Below, piece after piece: positions 8,925 through 18,703 of a DNA stretch of 64,000 nt. A model generated the notes under the pieces. The model was not told where the DNA came from, searched no databases, and worked only from the letters and a program-made list of their open reading frames with translations. The stretch lies in contig NZ_AP024897.1 in assembly GCF_024529975.1 (NCBI RefSeq), forward strand, positions 2,294,001 to 2,358,000. The letters are read 5' to 3'. Numbering within the stretch: the first letter of the stretch is position 1; each line of letters opens with the position of its first letter. The DNA is from Vibrio quintilis. Its GTDB lineage: Bacteria; Pseudomonadota; Gammaproteobacteria; Enterobacterales; Vibrionaceae. The position numbers were made by a program, and so were the translations under genes.

Positions 8925-10535
8925 TTACTTCTGAAAACGAATATTATCCAGTTTCAGGGTCATTGCACCACCAACCGGCTCAAATACCAGCAGGTTCTTT
9001 ATCGCCGCCGGATCGGCCTGGTTCCCGGCAACATACCGGTTCGTATTCGCAAACAGGGTTTTCAGCGGAATACGGACTTCCTGCCACTGCCCCACAGGTG
9101 GTAAAGGCACATTCATGTCACTGGTTTTCGGCCAGCCGCTGTCTGTTTTGATCAGCAATTCTGCCTGCTTATCCGCCGACTCAATGTTGAGGTCAAAAAT
9201 CAGCTCTCCCTGACTCAGCCAGGCGGTCAGATCCGTGACCGGAGCACGAAAATAGAGATTTCCGGCCCCGTTTTGCTTGATCAGCTGCAATACTTTTCCG
9301 TGCCCTTTTTCCTCAACTTCCTGATAACTCACCAGCTTCACCGGGTTATAGCTGCCATAAGCCAGCGCCGGATTTAACTGCTCTGAAAAAATGTTGAGTT
9401 CCGGACCATCTGCATAGCTGTCATCCTGCACCAGAATCGCCGGTGGCTGGTGTCCTTCAGGATGAATCGCCTGATCACCGCGGGTTGCACAGCCTTTGCC
9501 TTTCCAGCGATCGACTGAACAGCGGTAAACCTTCACATAATCCACCAACAGTGTCTGCGGAAACACAGTGGCATCGATGCCTTTATCATTGGCATTCGCC
9601 GCCCATGAACCGCCCACCGCCAGATTCATCAGCAAATGAAACTTTTGATTAAATGGTGCTGCACCTTTGGCATTAACCAGCTCACCATTGCTTTTGTACT
9701 GGCTGTACCAGCCATCCTGTGTCTGGGTTGCGTAGTGAATGTTATCGACATACCAGCGGATTTCGCCTTCTTCCCATTCAATCGCATAAGTATGGAACCC
9801 ATCAGCCGGGCTGATCCCGCCAGGCAATGACACGCCCTGACCGGTATAAACATTGTCCGGCCATGCTTTTCCGTAGTGCAGCGATCCGTAGATCCGGTTT
9901 TCCGGTGTTCCTGACTTTGCGCCCGCAGCATCAGATTGTGTTTTCAGATTCACCGCTTCCATCATGTCGATCTCACCGGAAGCAGCCCAGGTGCCGTATT
10001 GATTCTTTGACGGCAGCATCCAGAAAGCCGGCCAGGTGCCCTGCCCCTGTGGCAGTTTCGCGCGGATTTCAAACCGGCCATACTTTTGCTCACGCTTCCC
10101 CAGGCTGCGCAGCCGTGCCGACGTATAAGGCAGGGTTTTATCTGAGGCAGATTTGCCTTCCGCATCACCGGGCCCGGTAAAGTTTTCTTTTCTCGCGACA
10201 ATGTGCAGATAGCCATCTTGCACAAACGCATTCTTTTTGCTGCGGGTATAACACTGCTGTTCGTCATTACCACCTCCCCAACAGTTTTCCTGCAGGCTCC
10301 AGTTACGGCGGTTGATTGAATGGCCGTCAAAGCTGTCTTCCCACACCAGTTGCCATGTCGCGGCAGGTGCTTTCGGGTGATTCACCAGCGTGACCGGATG
10401 TTTGCTTTGGGTAAAATCCGTCCCGTGATTATCATTGATTTGTTTATCCCCGACCCCGTGGCTACAGCCACCGGTTAAAGCTATCGTCACCAGTGAGCCG
10501 AGCAGATTTCGCATTGAACCGTGTTTATTCTGCAT
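8925..10535 (-). CDS. GH16 endo-beta-1,3-glucanase (laminarinase) lipoprotein with C-terminal beta-sandwich module
   Basis: 536 residues. A lipoprotein signal ends in LTGGC, with Cys 24 predicted lipidated. Residues ~62-345 are a GH16 domain: LVWEDSFDG start, the active site GEIDMMEAVN with nucleophile Glu188, Asp190 and acid/base Glu193, FHTYAIEWEEGEIRWYVD, and HLLMNLAVGGSW. The extra M in EIDMME is typical of laminarinases. Residues ~375-536 form a second beta-rich module resembling the galactose-binding-like C-terminal domain seen in ExoP-type enzymes, probably for glucan binding (inference). AAGGG precedes the ATG. An operator palindrome at 10554-10569 lies in its promoter, divergent from the LacI gene. 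Confidence 0.93.
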   Translation of the reverse strand: MQNKHGSMRNLLGSLVTIALTGGCSHGVGDKQINDNHGTDFTQSKHPVTLVNHPKAPAATWQLVWEDSFDGHSINRRNWSLQENCWGGGNDEQQCYTRSKKNAFVQDGYLHIVARKENFTGPGDAEGKSASDKTLPYTSARLRSLGKREQKYGRFEIRAKLPQGQGTWPAFWMLPSKNQYGTWAASGEIDMMEAVNLKTQSDAAGAKSGTPENRIYGSLHYGKAWPDNVYTGQGVSLPGGISPADGFHTYAIEWEEGEIRWYVDNIHYATQTQDGWYSQYKSNGELVNAKGAAPFNQKFHLLMNLAVGGSWAANANDKGIDATVFPQTLLVDYVKVYRCSVDRWKGKGCATRGDQAIHPEGHQPPAILVQDDSYADGPELNIFSEQLNPALAYGSYNPVKLVSYQEVEEKGHGKVLQLIKQNGAGNLYFRAPVTDLTAWLSQGELIFDLNIESADKQAELLIKTDSGWPKTSDMNVPLPPVGQWQEVRIPLKTLFANTNRYVAGNQADPAAIKNLLVFEPVGGAMTLKLDNIRFQK

Positions 10536-10553
10536 TTTTTTCCCTTATCGCTT

Positions 10554-10569
10554 TTGAAAGCGCTTTCTT
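10554..10569. promoter_or_regulatory. LacI-family operator upstream of GH16
   Basis: GAAAGCGCTTTC core extended by T-rich flank, about 20 bases upstream of the GH16 start codon. It overlaps the likely transcription start. Confidence 0.8.
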
Positions 10570-10727
10570 TTCAAAATAAGAATATTTACATCCTGAACAA
10601 AAGTGATGACAATTATTCCCCTGATGAGTAAGTCAATAACATGCTAAATGAAAAGAAACCTGTATTTACAGGTAATCAGCATCTATTCTATGCAGAAATA
10701 CATCGGCAAAATGTGACCACTGTTTTC

Positions 10728-10744
10728 TTGCAAGCGCTTTCTTC
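10728..10744. promoter_or_regulatory. LacI-family operator upstream of the regulator gene
   Basis: GCAAGCGCTTTCTT, one mismatch from the consensus, about 140 bases before the LacI-family start. It suggests autoregulation or looping with the site at 10554 in the divergent region 10536-10885, which otherwise shows no gene. Confidence 0.7.
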
Positions 10745-10885
10745 ATATCTGGATCACATTCCATTAAGCAAAATTTGATTAAATTAGCATGATGTCTGAA
10801 ACCGGCTGAAATCAGGCAGGCAAAACATCTTAACCAGAGTATTCAGCGACTTATCTCTGTGAAACATCAGCAGGAGGGAGTTTCA

Positions 10886-11896
10886 TTGATCACCATTAAA
10901 GAAGTATCAGAACTGGCAAAAGTATCCCAGTCAACCGTATCCAGAGCACTGAACGGACATCCGACCGTCAAAGAAGCCAACCGGAAGAAAGTGTTCGATG
11001 CGATTGAACAGCTGGGTTATAAACCCAATGCATTTGCGCAGGCACTCGCTTCCAGCCGATCCAACAGTATTGGCATGCTGGTTGGGTCACTCGATGGTCC
11101 GTTTTATGGCCCGTTAATGCACCATGCGGAAAACACGGTTCGCCAGAACAACGTACATCTGATTGTCACCAGTGGTCAGGAATCACACACCAAAGAAGTC
11201 GACTCGATTAATTTTCTGCAATCCAAACAAGTGGATGGATTAATTCTTCACTCAGATACCCTGTCCGATGATGAGCTGATTGAGGTCGTTAAAGCGCAGG
11301 ACACCACGATCGTACTGAACCGCTTCATTCCGGAAATCGCTGACCATTGCATTTATATTGACAATGAACTGGGCGGCTATCTGGCAACCCGGCATTTACT
11401 GGACAACGGTCATCAGAAAGTTGCCTGTATCACCGGTCAGCTGAGCAAGTGTGACAGCCGCGATCGTCTGCAGGGCTACCGCAATGCACTCAGTGAATCC
11501 GGTATCAGTTTTGATGCCAACCTGATTGTGGAAGGCCGGTTCGATCATCAGGGGAATCATGAAGTTGCCCGCCGTTTACTGGACAGAGACCCGGATATCA
11601 CCGCTATCTTCTGTCAGAACGATAACATCGCGCTGGCTGTTTACGACGTGGCCGCAGAGCGGGATTTGCTCATCGGTGAAGACATTTCAGTGGTCGGTTT
11701 TGATAACGACACTCACAGCCAGCACATTCGTCCCAGACTCACCACTGTGAACTTCCCTGTGGAAGAAATGGGCAGCGAAGCGGCCAAAGGCGTCCTGGCA
11801 CTGGTCAATAAGAAAGAGATGCTCTTTACCCACAAACTCACTCCCGAGCTTGTTATCAGAGAATCAGTCAAAGCAACACTTCCTGAGTCAGTTTAA
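10886..11896 (+). CDS. LacI-family repressor of the beta-glucan regulon
   Basis: 336 residues from a TTG at 10886, chosen because AGGAGGGAG lies five bases upstream and because the protein then begins ITIKEVSELAKVSQSTVSRALNG, exactly where LacI-family HTH domains begin. A GTG at 10859 is in frame but lacks a site. After the hinge (NAFAQALASSRSN) comes the periplasmic-binding-protein-like core (GMLVGSLDGPFYGPLMHH, QVDGLILH, FCQNDNIALAV, ISVVGFDND), as in AscG/GalR relatives. It lies amid eight copies of a palindrome typical of LacI-family operators. The inducer is probably a beta-gluco-oligosaccharide, by context only. Confidence 0.92.
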   Translation: MITIKEVSELAKVSQSTVSRALNGHPTVKEANRKKVFDAIEQLGYKPNAFAQALASSRSNSIGMLVGSLDGPFYGPLMHHAENTVRQNNVHLIVTSGQESHTKEVDSINFLQSKQVDGLILHSDTLSDDELIEVVKAQDTTIVLNRFIPEIADHCIYIDNELGGYLATRHLLDNGHQKVACITGQLSKCDSRDRLQGYRNALSESGISFDANLIVEGRFDHQGNHEVARRLLDRDPDITAIFCQNDNIALAVYDVAAERDLLIGEDISVVGFDNDTHSQHIRPRLTTVNFPVEEMGSEAAKGVLALVNKKEMLFTHKLTPELVIRESVKATLPESV

Positions 11897-11965
11897 ACCC
11901 ATCCTCCCTTCAGCCATTCACCGCTTTGAAGTCATCAAAAGCACTGAAAAGTACCAATAAAACAG

Positions 11966-11995
11966 CAAAAAAAAGGCCCCACAATGTGGGGCCAG
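11966..11995 (-). terminator. Rho-independent terminator for the phosphorylase gene
   Basis: Stem GGCCCCACA/TGTGGGGCC, followed on the minus strand by a run of eight T. It lies downstream of the gene ending at 12179. The interval 11996-12178 shows nothing else. Confidence 0.8.
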
Positions 11996-12178
11996 GGTAC
12001 TGACGTTGTTATATTAATATGAAAATATCAAGGTTGTTTTACGTCTTATGATTCACAAGACAGCGCCTGAAAACTTAGTCAAAAAAAGCACCGCCTTATC
12101 AACCACACTTACCGAAGTATTCACCCAAAACAGATCACTGTCATGGCAGCGACCTGTTAAAACAGCAACTCAGGCACA

Positions 12179-15100
12179 CTATCTGATGATGATCGATTCA
12201 GGCACAGTGACAACCACCTTACTGATCTCATCTTTGCGTTCAAAAATACTGGCACTCATATCGGTAGAAAGCGTCAGCGAATCATACAGTACTGTCGTTT
12301 CATCCCTGAGTGTCAGTGTGATTGCGCCGCTCTGCTCCTGTGTCAGCTGATAAATAAATGGCACCTGGCAGAACGTAAAGGCCAGTTGCCCGGCTTCCAG
12401 CACATAGCTTTGCTGCTCTCCGGATAAGTTCAGACAGGTGAACAGGGAAGACTGGCTGAGAAACTCACCGGCTTTGAGCAATGTCGGGGAAACCGAAATG
12501 CGGCCTGAATTCACCATGAGCCCCAGCTCGCCGAAGCGGGTCAGAATCTCTTCTTTTACCTGACCGGTCATCCCCGGTTGCTGGGCACCGGCGTGTTTCG
12601 GCGTGTGAGAATACGGGTCGGTCGGGAATGCACCGTATTCATCCGGTGTTTTATTAAAACCAATCCCTTCACGCACCTGATAGTAATAGCTGGCAAGGCG
12701 CCCCGTCGCTTCACTCTCCGGATCAAGCTGCCACGCAACCTGATAATTTTCCTGCACCGCTAACAGCAGTTTGGAAACCATGTGCCAGTAAATACAACCT
12801 AACCCTTCGTAGCCAAACATGGTGCCGGAACGGCCGGTAAACGCTTTATGGTGGAACACTGACTCATACAGCACCTCCAGTTGTTTCCAGGCAAACTCAG
12901 GCTGCTCCGGATAATCAGTCCGGACACGCTCAACCGCTTCCCGCAGCGATGCGATATTCTCGAATTCAGGATGGAAATGATAAATCCCGGCCTGATCCCG
13001 CTGCACAATCCGCCGGTCATTTTGTTCTGCCATAATGGCAACCAGCGGATGCTCCGCCACGGCTTCTGCCGGAATCCGGTTTTTCTCAAGGAATGAGCTG
13101 AGGTCTCTGTCCGGATACAGCATAAAGCTGTGCTGATCTTCCCGGTACATGTCACTGCAAAACAGATGATCAAGCAGGCTGACCGCCTGATCCGGCGACA
13201 GTACGCCGGAACTTAACACCGCAACCTGCCCTTCCAGCATGGGGTAAAGCTCATCAACGGTTAAGCTTTCACTGCTGTAAGACAGAATGTTATACGCATT
13301 ATACAGGCCATCCTGACGCTGATTGGTTTGAATCGACGCATCCAGCACGACCCGGCTCTGTTCCAGCAGCTTTTTAAACACCGCTGTTTCCACCACGGTT
13401 TTACCGGAGAAACCATTCAGGTGGTACACCCGCTCTCTGTAATCAGCTGCGGCTTTTTCCAGCTGTGTCAGAATCGCTTTTCTCGTTTGGCGGTTAACCG
13501 TTCCCTGCCGGATCTCTTGCCCGGCATCGCTCAGAATCCGGGTAATATTCAGCGCCCATTCCAGGACTTCTTTGGAAATGGAGATGGTTGATGGCATATC
13601 CTCCATCAGTTTCTGCATAAAGCTGACATAACGGCGGAGATAATACAGTGTCACCATCGACAAACCATTGCCGACAATCGCATTGTTGGCGTCATTCCAC
13701 TCAGGACGTTGTGTATTGAGCCAGATACCGCCATCGAGTACCAGATTGCTTAATTTAGCCAGCAACGGCACCAGCATTTTTTCGGTCAGGTTGACCAGAT
13801 ACACATCGCCATTGCCCTGCAGAATCAGGCGGCCGTCACTGCCCAGCTGCTGTACCCGCTGTTCGATCCGCTGTTGCAATGCATGATTGAAGGACACCGT
13901 ATCTTTCGGATTTTCAAACAGTTTCTCAACCGGACACAGCTCATACGGCACATTGGCATAACTGAAAATATCCTGAGACATCAGTTGCACCAGCTCGTCA
14001 TACTGATATTTGTCTGCCAGTTCAAAAAACTTGAGCAGATAGATAATCTGATGATCGCCCCAATAGCCGATATTGCTCCACGGGTCTTCCGGGTCAAGCA
14101 GTTCCCAGTCAACGCCTTCTTTGGTAATCCGGTAAGGGTTATAGCCATCCATGGTGGATGCATTCACAAACTTCGCCAGAAACGAGAAAATAAATCCCGG
14201 ATAGCTGAGCGCCAGCGCTTCCCAGTTCTGGAAAATATCCCGCCAGTTGCCCTGATAAGAAAGCAACCTCTCGCCATTCTCATCTTTGAGTTTAATTTCA
14301 TAATGGTTCCACGGACGACTCGGGTCACCATGTCTGCGGCCAAAGGTTAACGGCAGATACTCATAGCCCAGACGGATCATCTGCGCATCATCCAGCTGCT
14401 TCACTTCACTCATTAAATCAGCGTGGGTGAAAGAATCCGGCATGACCGCAAAAAAATCGGTATATTTTTCGGCAAGGGACCGGTTGGTTTTGCTGATCGT
14501 CGAGACCAGATCCTGCTTCTCAATTTCATAGTTATTTTCGAAAATGCCGCCCCGCATTGAGTTAAACAAGACATTCGCATAATGATGGACGTGCGTATTT
14601 TCGTCAGCGGTCATTTGCCACGCATCCCCGCCGGACATCAGATCGATCAGCTCTTTCTGATTTTGGGCAATGCTGCTTTCTATCTCAGCGGCCAGACCAG
14701 CCGGGTTCGACACCAGCGCTTTCATCCGGGTGATGTCACTGTGGCTCTTATCGATATCTGCCACAATCATCCAGGACTTGCTCTGCCCCGCCGGTAACAG
14801 ACCGGTTTTACAGATCAAATAACTGCCCCGGACACCCCGGGTCAGTGATTCTTCCGTCAATACCCTGCGATGACGGAACCCGTTCACCTGCGCACTGGAG
14901 AGCAGAATCTGCCGCGGCTCGTCATCCACACTAAACACTGTGGTTGCCAGCAAAGATTCTGCCGGCTCAGCCCGGTCACTCAGTTTGGCATACATGCTGT
15001 ACAGCGCCAGTGAAGACCCGGCAAGTTTCTCATTCCACTTATACGCATCAACCAGTGCGCTGCGGGTTTGCAACGCAGCCAGCGGTGCACCGGATGGCAG

Positions 15101-15625
15101 AATATTCTGAATACCGTCAAGCACTTCAGTCTCCCGGTCCGCACCGGATAAATCCGTCATTTCGCTCTGACGCACAAAGCCAAAAGCTTCACTGGTATTC
15201 CAGCTGTAACGGAACCGCATACCAAGGGTATGGTTGATTTCTTCAAACAGAATCTTATCGCCCAGCGAGCTTTTATACAGATTACGCGTGACCACATACA
15301 GGTGATCATGATGCGGGTTGAATGGTTCCCACATCCGCCAGGCGTCATTGTCTTTGACCCAGATGATAGTTTTTGAACCGGTGTTCCCGGCACTTTCATG
15401 AATGTGATCCACCGATTTATACGGGAAAAGCGCATTCTCCGGCCGGATACGGCCCGCAGATAAACTGCCGGCAGATGAAATAAATAACCAGTGATCACTT
15501 GAAGAAACCACACTGATGAAAAAAGGCGCCATTTGATCGACATTGGCGATCTGATAATAGCGTTCCCCTTTTAATTCAACGAACTTCCCTTCTGTTTTCG
15601 AATTCATTTGATGCTCAAAATTCAT
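12179..15625 (-). CDS. Putative beta-1,3-glucan phosphorylase (GH94 superfamily, GH161/GH149-like)
   Basis: 1148 residues, no signal peptide, so cytoplasmic. Features fit the large inverting beta-glucan phosphorylases: an N-terminal beta-sandwich, LSYQGNWRDIFQNWEALA (~455-472), a long glycine/tryptophan-rich loop DPEDPWSNIGYWGDHQ (~511-526), and RPEWNDANNAIVGNGLSMVT (~640-659), in which Asp645 of WND matches the catalytic acid of GH94. A C-terminal block near GFNKTPDEYGAFPTDPYSHT with AGAQQPGMTGQVKEE follows. GH94 enzymes are about 800 residues; the extra length points to GH149 or GH161, which phosphorolyse beta-1,3-oligoglucans to glucose 1-phosphate. It has its own operator (15670). The subfamily is inferred. 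Confidence 0.75.
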   Translation of the reverse strand: MNFEHQMNSKTEGKFVELKGERYYQIANVDQMAPFFISVVSSSDHWLFISSAGSLSAGRIRPENALFPYKSVDHIHESAGNTGSKTIIWVKDNDAWRMWEPFNPHHDHLYVVTRNLYKSSLGDKILFEEINHTLGMRFRYSWNTSEAFGFVRQSEMTDLSGADRETEVLDGIQNILPSGAPLAALQTRSALVDAYKWNEKLAGSSLALYSMYAKLSDRAEPAESLLATTVFSVDDEPRQILLSSAQVNGFRHRRVLTEESLTRGVRGSYLICKTGLLPAGQSKSWMIVADIDKSHSDITRMKALVSNPAGLAAEIESSIAQNQKELIDLMSGGDAWQMTADENTHVHHYANVLFNSMRGGIFENNYEIEKQDLVSTISKTNRSLAEKYTDFFAVMPDSFTHADLMSEVKQLDDAQMIRLGYEYLPLTFGRRHGDPSRPWNHYEIKLKDENGERLLSYQGNWRDIFQNWEALALSYPGFIFSFLAKFVNASTMDGYNPYRITKEGVDWELLDPEDPWSNIGYWGDHQIIYLLKFFELADKYQYDELVQLMSQDIFSYANVPYELCPVEKLFENPKDTVSFNHALQQRIEQRVQQLGSDGRLILQGNGDVYLVNLTEKMLVPLLAKLSNLVLDGGIWLNTQRPEWNDANNAIVGNGLSMVTLYYLRRYVSFMQKLMEDMPSTISISKEVLEWALNITRILSDAGQEIRQGTVNRQTRKAILTQLEKAAADYRERVYHLNGFSGKTVVETAVFKKLLEQSRVVLDASIQTNQRQDGLYNAYNILSYSSESLTVDELYPMLEGQVAVLSSGVLSPDQAVSLLDHLFCSDMYREDQHSFMLYPDRDLSSFLEKNRIPAEAVAEHPLVAIMAEQNDRRIVQRDQAGIYHFHPEFENIASLREAVERVRTDYPEQPEFAWKQLEVLYESVFHHKAFTGRSGTMFGYEGLGCIYWHMVSKLLLAVQENYQVAWQLDPESEATGRLASYYYQVREGIGFNKTPDEYGAFPTDPYSHTPKHAGAQQPGMTGQVKEEILTRFGELGLMVNSGRISVSPTLLKAGEFLSQSSLFTCLNLSGEQQSYVLEAGQLAFTFCQVPFIYQLTQEQSGAITLTLRDETTVLYDSLTLSTDMSASIFERKDEISKVVVTVPESIIIR

Positions 15626-15669
15626 AATTTGATTCCCGGCTAAAGAAATGCTCTCTGTAACATCTTACC

Positions 15670-15685
15670 AAGAAAGCGCTTTCTT
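15670..15685. promoter_or_regulatory. LacI-family operator upstream of the phosphorylase
   Basis: AAGAAAGCGCTTTCTT perfect palindrome, 45 bases upstream of the start, in the short gap after the importer operon. It indicates an independent promoter here. Confidence 0.85.
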
Positions 15686-15722
15686 TATACTGTTTTTTTA
15701 AAACTTAATTCGCCGTCACCCC

Positions 15723-16703
15723 TCAAAGGTGGTGGCAACGCGCATAATGATTTTCACCAATCTGAGTTGGTTCAGGCAGTGACTGAGCACAGGCTTGTGT
15801 CGCTTTCAGGCACCGCGGCGCAAACGGACATCCCACACTGTCGGGCTTCCACAGCGGAATTTCTCCTTTTTTCGCCAGCAGCTCTCTTTTCCCGGCGTTG
15901 CCGACCTCCGGAACCGCAGATAAAAGCAGCTGCGAATAAGGATGCTGCGGATTCTGTGTCACGTTATCGCTGTCGCCCCATTCCACCATGTGACCGACAT
16001 ACATCACCGCTGTTTTTTCAGCAAAATAACGGGCCGTTGCGATATCGTGCGTGATATACATAAATGAAATGCCATAGTTATCTTTCAGATCCGTCATCAG
16101 GTTCAGAATCCCCAACCGCACGGACACATCAAGCATCGAAATCGGCTCATCGGCCAGAATGACTTCCGGATCGACCGCAATCGCACGGGCAATTGCCACC
16201 CGCTGACGCTGTCCGCCACTCAGTTCATGGGGATATTTTTCTGCCGTCTCTTTGGCCGGAGATAACCCGACCAGTTCAAGTAATTCATACACCAGCCGGT
16301 GAATCGAATCTTTCTTCGCCCGTTTGTGGATGAGCAAAGGTCTGGCGATATGGTGATAAATGGTATGCACCGGATTCAGGGAGCCGAACGGATCCTGAAA
16401 TATCATCTGCACCTGTCGGGCATATTCCAGTGACCCGTGCTGTTTGATAAAGTCCGACACTGGCTGGCCTTTAAAGGTAATCTCACCCGCCGTCTCATCG
16501 TAAATCCGGGTCAGTATCCTGGCGCCGGTACTTTTACCGGAACCGGACTCACCGACAATTGCCAGTGCTTCCCCTTTGCGCAGCTCAAAAGACACATCGT
16601 TGACGGCCCGCATCAGGTTTGCTTTCAGTGACTGCCCCAGCGGAAAATCTTTGACCAGATTGTTGACTGATAAAATCACTTCAGGTTGGTTGTCTGTGTT
16701 CAT
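15723..16703 (-). CDS. Oligosaccharide/peptide ABC importer ATPase (DppF/CbtF type)
   Basis: 326 residues from an ATG at 16703 with AGGAGGAAATC upstream; the frame is open further but unsupported. Walker A GESGSGKST, Q-loop MIFQDPFGSLNP, signature LSGGQRQRVAIARA, Walker B VILADEPISMLDVS and the H-switch YITHD are complete. The C-terminus carries the OppF-type cysteine-rich segment (GCPFAPRCLKATQACAQ) that can bind an Fe-S cluster. It is the last gene of the five-gene importer operon, 13 bases after its partner ATPase. Confidence 0.93.
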   Translation of the reverse strand: MNTDNQPEVILSVNNLVKDFPLGQSLKANLMRAVNDVSFELRKGEALAIVGESGSGKSTGARILTRIYDETAGEITFKGQPVSDFIKQHGSLEYARQVQMIFQDPFGSLNPVHTIYHHIARPLLIHKRAKKDSIHRLVYELLELVGLSPAKETAEKYPHELSGGQRQRVAIARAIAVDPEVILADEPISMLDVSVRLGILNLMTDLKDNYGISFMYITHDIATARYFAEKTAVMYVGHMVEWGDSDNVTQNPQHPYSQLLLSAVPEVGNAGKRELLAKKGEIPLWKPDSVGCPFAPRCLKATQACAQSLPEPTQIGENHYARCHHL

Positions 16704-16716
16704 GATTTCCTCCTGT

Positions 16717-17706
16717 TTACACCAAATGACAAGAAACCAGATTGCCGTTCGCAACTTGCCTGAGCACCGGTTCTTTTTGTTGACAGGCAGCGTCACACAC
16801 ACCACACCTTTCCCGGAAATTACAGCCCTGCGGGATATTGAGCAGATTGACCGGATTCCCCGGAATTCCAAACAACTTCTCTTTCGGCCCGTGAATGGTT
16901 GGGAAAGAAGAAATCAGCCCTTTGGTATACGGATGCTGCGGATCACCAAACACATTGCGGGCCTCACCAATTTCAATCAGATTCCCGGCATACATCACAC
17001 CAATCCGGTCAGCAATTTCACCCATCAGGCTCAGATCATGGCTGATAAAAAGAATCGAAAAGCCGAACCGGCTCTTCAGTTCGTAAAGCTCATTGAGGAT
17101 TTCCCGTTCCACCACCACATCCAGTGCTGTGGTCGGCTCATCCATAATGATCAGTTTGGGTTCCAGCGCCAACGCCACCGCAATCACCACCCGCTGTCTC
17201 ATCCCGCCGCTTAACTGATGCGGAAAACTGCTCAGCCGGTCAGCATGAATACCGACAACTTTCAGCAACTCAGCCGCCCGCTCAGCCGCCTGGCGGTAGG
17301 TAACTTTCTTATGGGCAAGAATCACATCTGTGAGTTGCTCACCAATGGTAATCACCGGATTTAATGAATTCATCGCACTCTGAAACACCACGGAAACTTC
17401 ATTCCAGCGAAAGTTTCTCAGTTGTCTTTGATTCATTTTGAGCACATCGGTGCCTTTATAAAGAATCTCACCTTCTGAAATCAGGGCCGGTGCTTTATGC
17501 AGGCGTGAAATAGCAAAAGCCAGAGTACTTTTTCCGCAACCGGATTCTCCGGCAATTCCCAGTGTTTCGCCGGGAGCAATGGAAAGACTGACATCGTTGA
17601 CCGCACGGGCCACCCCGTTAGGAGACACATAATCAACACACAGATGACGAATATCTAACAGGCTGCCTGTAGCGGATAAATGATTAGTATCAGATAAATG
17701 ACTCAT
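16717..17706 (-). CDS. Oligosaccharide/peptide ABC importer ATPase (DppD/CbtD type)
   Basis: 329 residues. The ATG at 17706 overlaps the upstream permease stop as ATGA and follows GGGGGCTGAG. Walker A GESGCGKST, Q-loop VVFQSAMNSLNP, signature LSGGMRQRVVIAVAL, Walker B LIIMDEPTTALDVV, FISHD and a C-terminal cysteine cluster (CNFRERCGVCDAAC) mark it as the DppD partner of the heterodimeric ATPase. It energises uptake through the two adjacent permeases. Confidence 0.93.
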   Translation of the reverse strand: MSHLSDTNHLSATGSLLDIRHLCVDYVSPNGVARAVNDVSLSIAPGETLGIAGESGCGKSTLAFAISRLHKAPALISEGEILYKGTDVLKMNQRQLRNFRWNEVSVVFQSAMNSLNPVITIGEQLTDVILAHKKVTYRQAAERAAELLKVVGIHADRLSSFPHQLSGGMRQRVVIAVALALEPKLIIMDEPTTALDVVVEREILNELYELKSRFGFSILFISHDLSLMGEIADRIGVMYAGNLIEIGEARNVFGDPQHPYTKGLISSFPTIHGPKEKLFGIPGNPVNLLNIPQGCNFRERCGVCDAACQQKEPVLRQVANGNLVSCHLV

Positions 17707-18695
17707 CTCAGCCCCCGCCGTTTGTCTGCTTCTCTTTTGAGTTTGTGCCACAGTTTCATATGCGGCCCGGTACGCAACTTCGGATTACTGACCTGATCAA
17801 TCGACATATTAATCAATGCCAGTGCGCCGCCGGTCATTGCCAGCGCCAGCGCAGGCACCAGCATTTCCCACCATGCGCCGGTGTATAAAGAGGAAGAAGT
17901 CTGCGCCCAGTACAGCATGGAACCCCAGCTGACTTCAGTCGCATCACCCAGACCAAGGATACCCAGCCCGGCTTCCGCCCCCATGGCGTAAATCACCGTC
18001 CCCAGAAAGCCACCAAACACGATCGAAATCAGATTGGGTAAGATTTCGACCAGAATAATCCGGGGTTTCGATTCCCCCATCACTTCAGCTGAAATGATGA
18101 ACTCTTTGTGGCGGATCGCCATGGTCTGGGAGCGAATCACCCGCGCGCCCCAGGGCCAGGAGGTGACCCCGAGCAAGAGGGTGATCACCAGCGAGCCGAC
18201 CTGCCCCAGAAATGCCGCCAGTACAATCAGCAGCGGCAATTGCGGAAACACCAGAAAAACGTTGGTTAAAAAGTTCAGCCGCTCATCAGTTTTTCCGCCG
18301 AAATAGCCGGAAGACACCCCGATGATCACCGCCAGAGTCATGGCAATGATCCCGGCTGAAATCGCCACGGTCAGGGATTTTCTTGCGCCGTAGAGCACCT
18401 GACTGTACACATCACGTCCGCTACGGGTTGTGCCCAGCACATATTCTGCGTTCGGCGCCACATGGGGGCGGGCCACACGCTTTTCCGGATTGTGCGTGGC
18501 TAAAACCGGCGCAAACAGCGCACCAAACAGAATGATCGTTAACAACAGGCCACCGATAATGGCCGGAGGATTGCCATAGAAGAAGGCATAAATTTTAGAA
18601 AACGCCTGCTTTATTTTTTTCCGGGAAAAACGCGGCTCAGCAGCCCACGATTCTGCAGGTCCGGACGATTGATCTGAATTCATGAAATTGTCCAT
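17703..18695 (-). CDS. ABC importer permease (DppC/CbtC type)
   Basis: 330 residues with an N-terminal cytoplasmic tail, then about six membrane segments. The EAA-like loop is replaced by the DppC pattern around VITLLLGVTSWPWGARVIRSQTM...EFIISAEVMGESKPRIILVEILPNL. The N-terminal NPEKRVARPHVAPNAEYVLGTTRSGRDVYSQVLYGARKSL is the hallmark 'LGTDxxGRDV' block of this family. It lies 8 bases after the DppB-type permease and overlaps the DppD-type ATPase by 4 bases. Confidence 0.92.
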   Translation of the reverse strand: MDNFMNSDQSSGPAESWAAEPRFSRKKIKQAFSKIYAFFYGNPPAIIGGLLLTIILFGALFAPVLATHNPEKRVARPHVAPNAEYVLGTTRSGRDVYSQVLYGARKSLTVAISAGIIAMTLAVIIGVSSGYFGGKTDERLNFLTNVFLVFPQLPLLIVLAAFLGQVGSLVITLLLGVTSWPWGARVIRSQTMAIRHKEFIISAEVMGESKPRIILVEILPNLISIVFGGFLGTVIYAMGAEAGLGILGLGDATEVSWGSMLYWAQTSSSLYTGAWWEMLVPALALAMTGGALALINMSIDQVSNPKLRTGPHMKLWHKLKREADKRRGLR

Positions 18696-18703
18696 AGGGC
18701 ACC

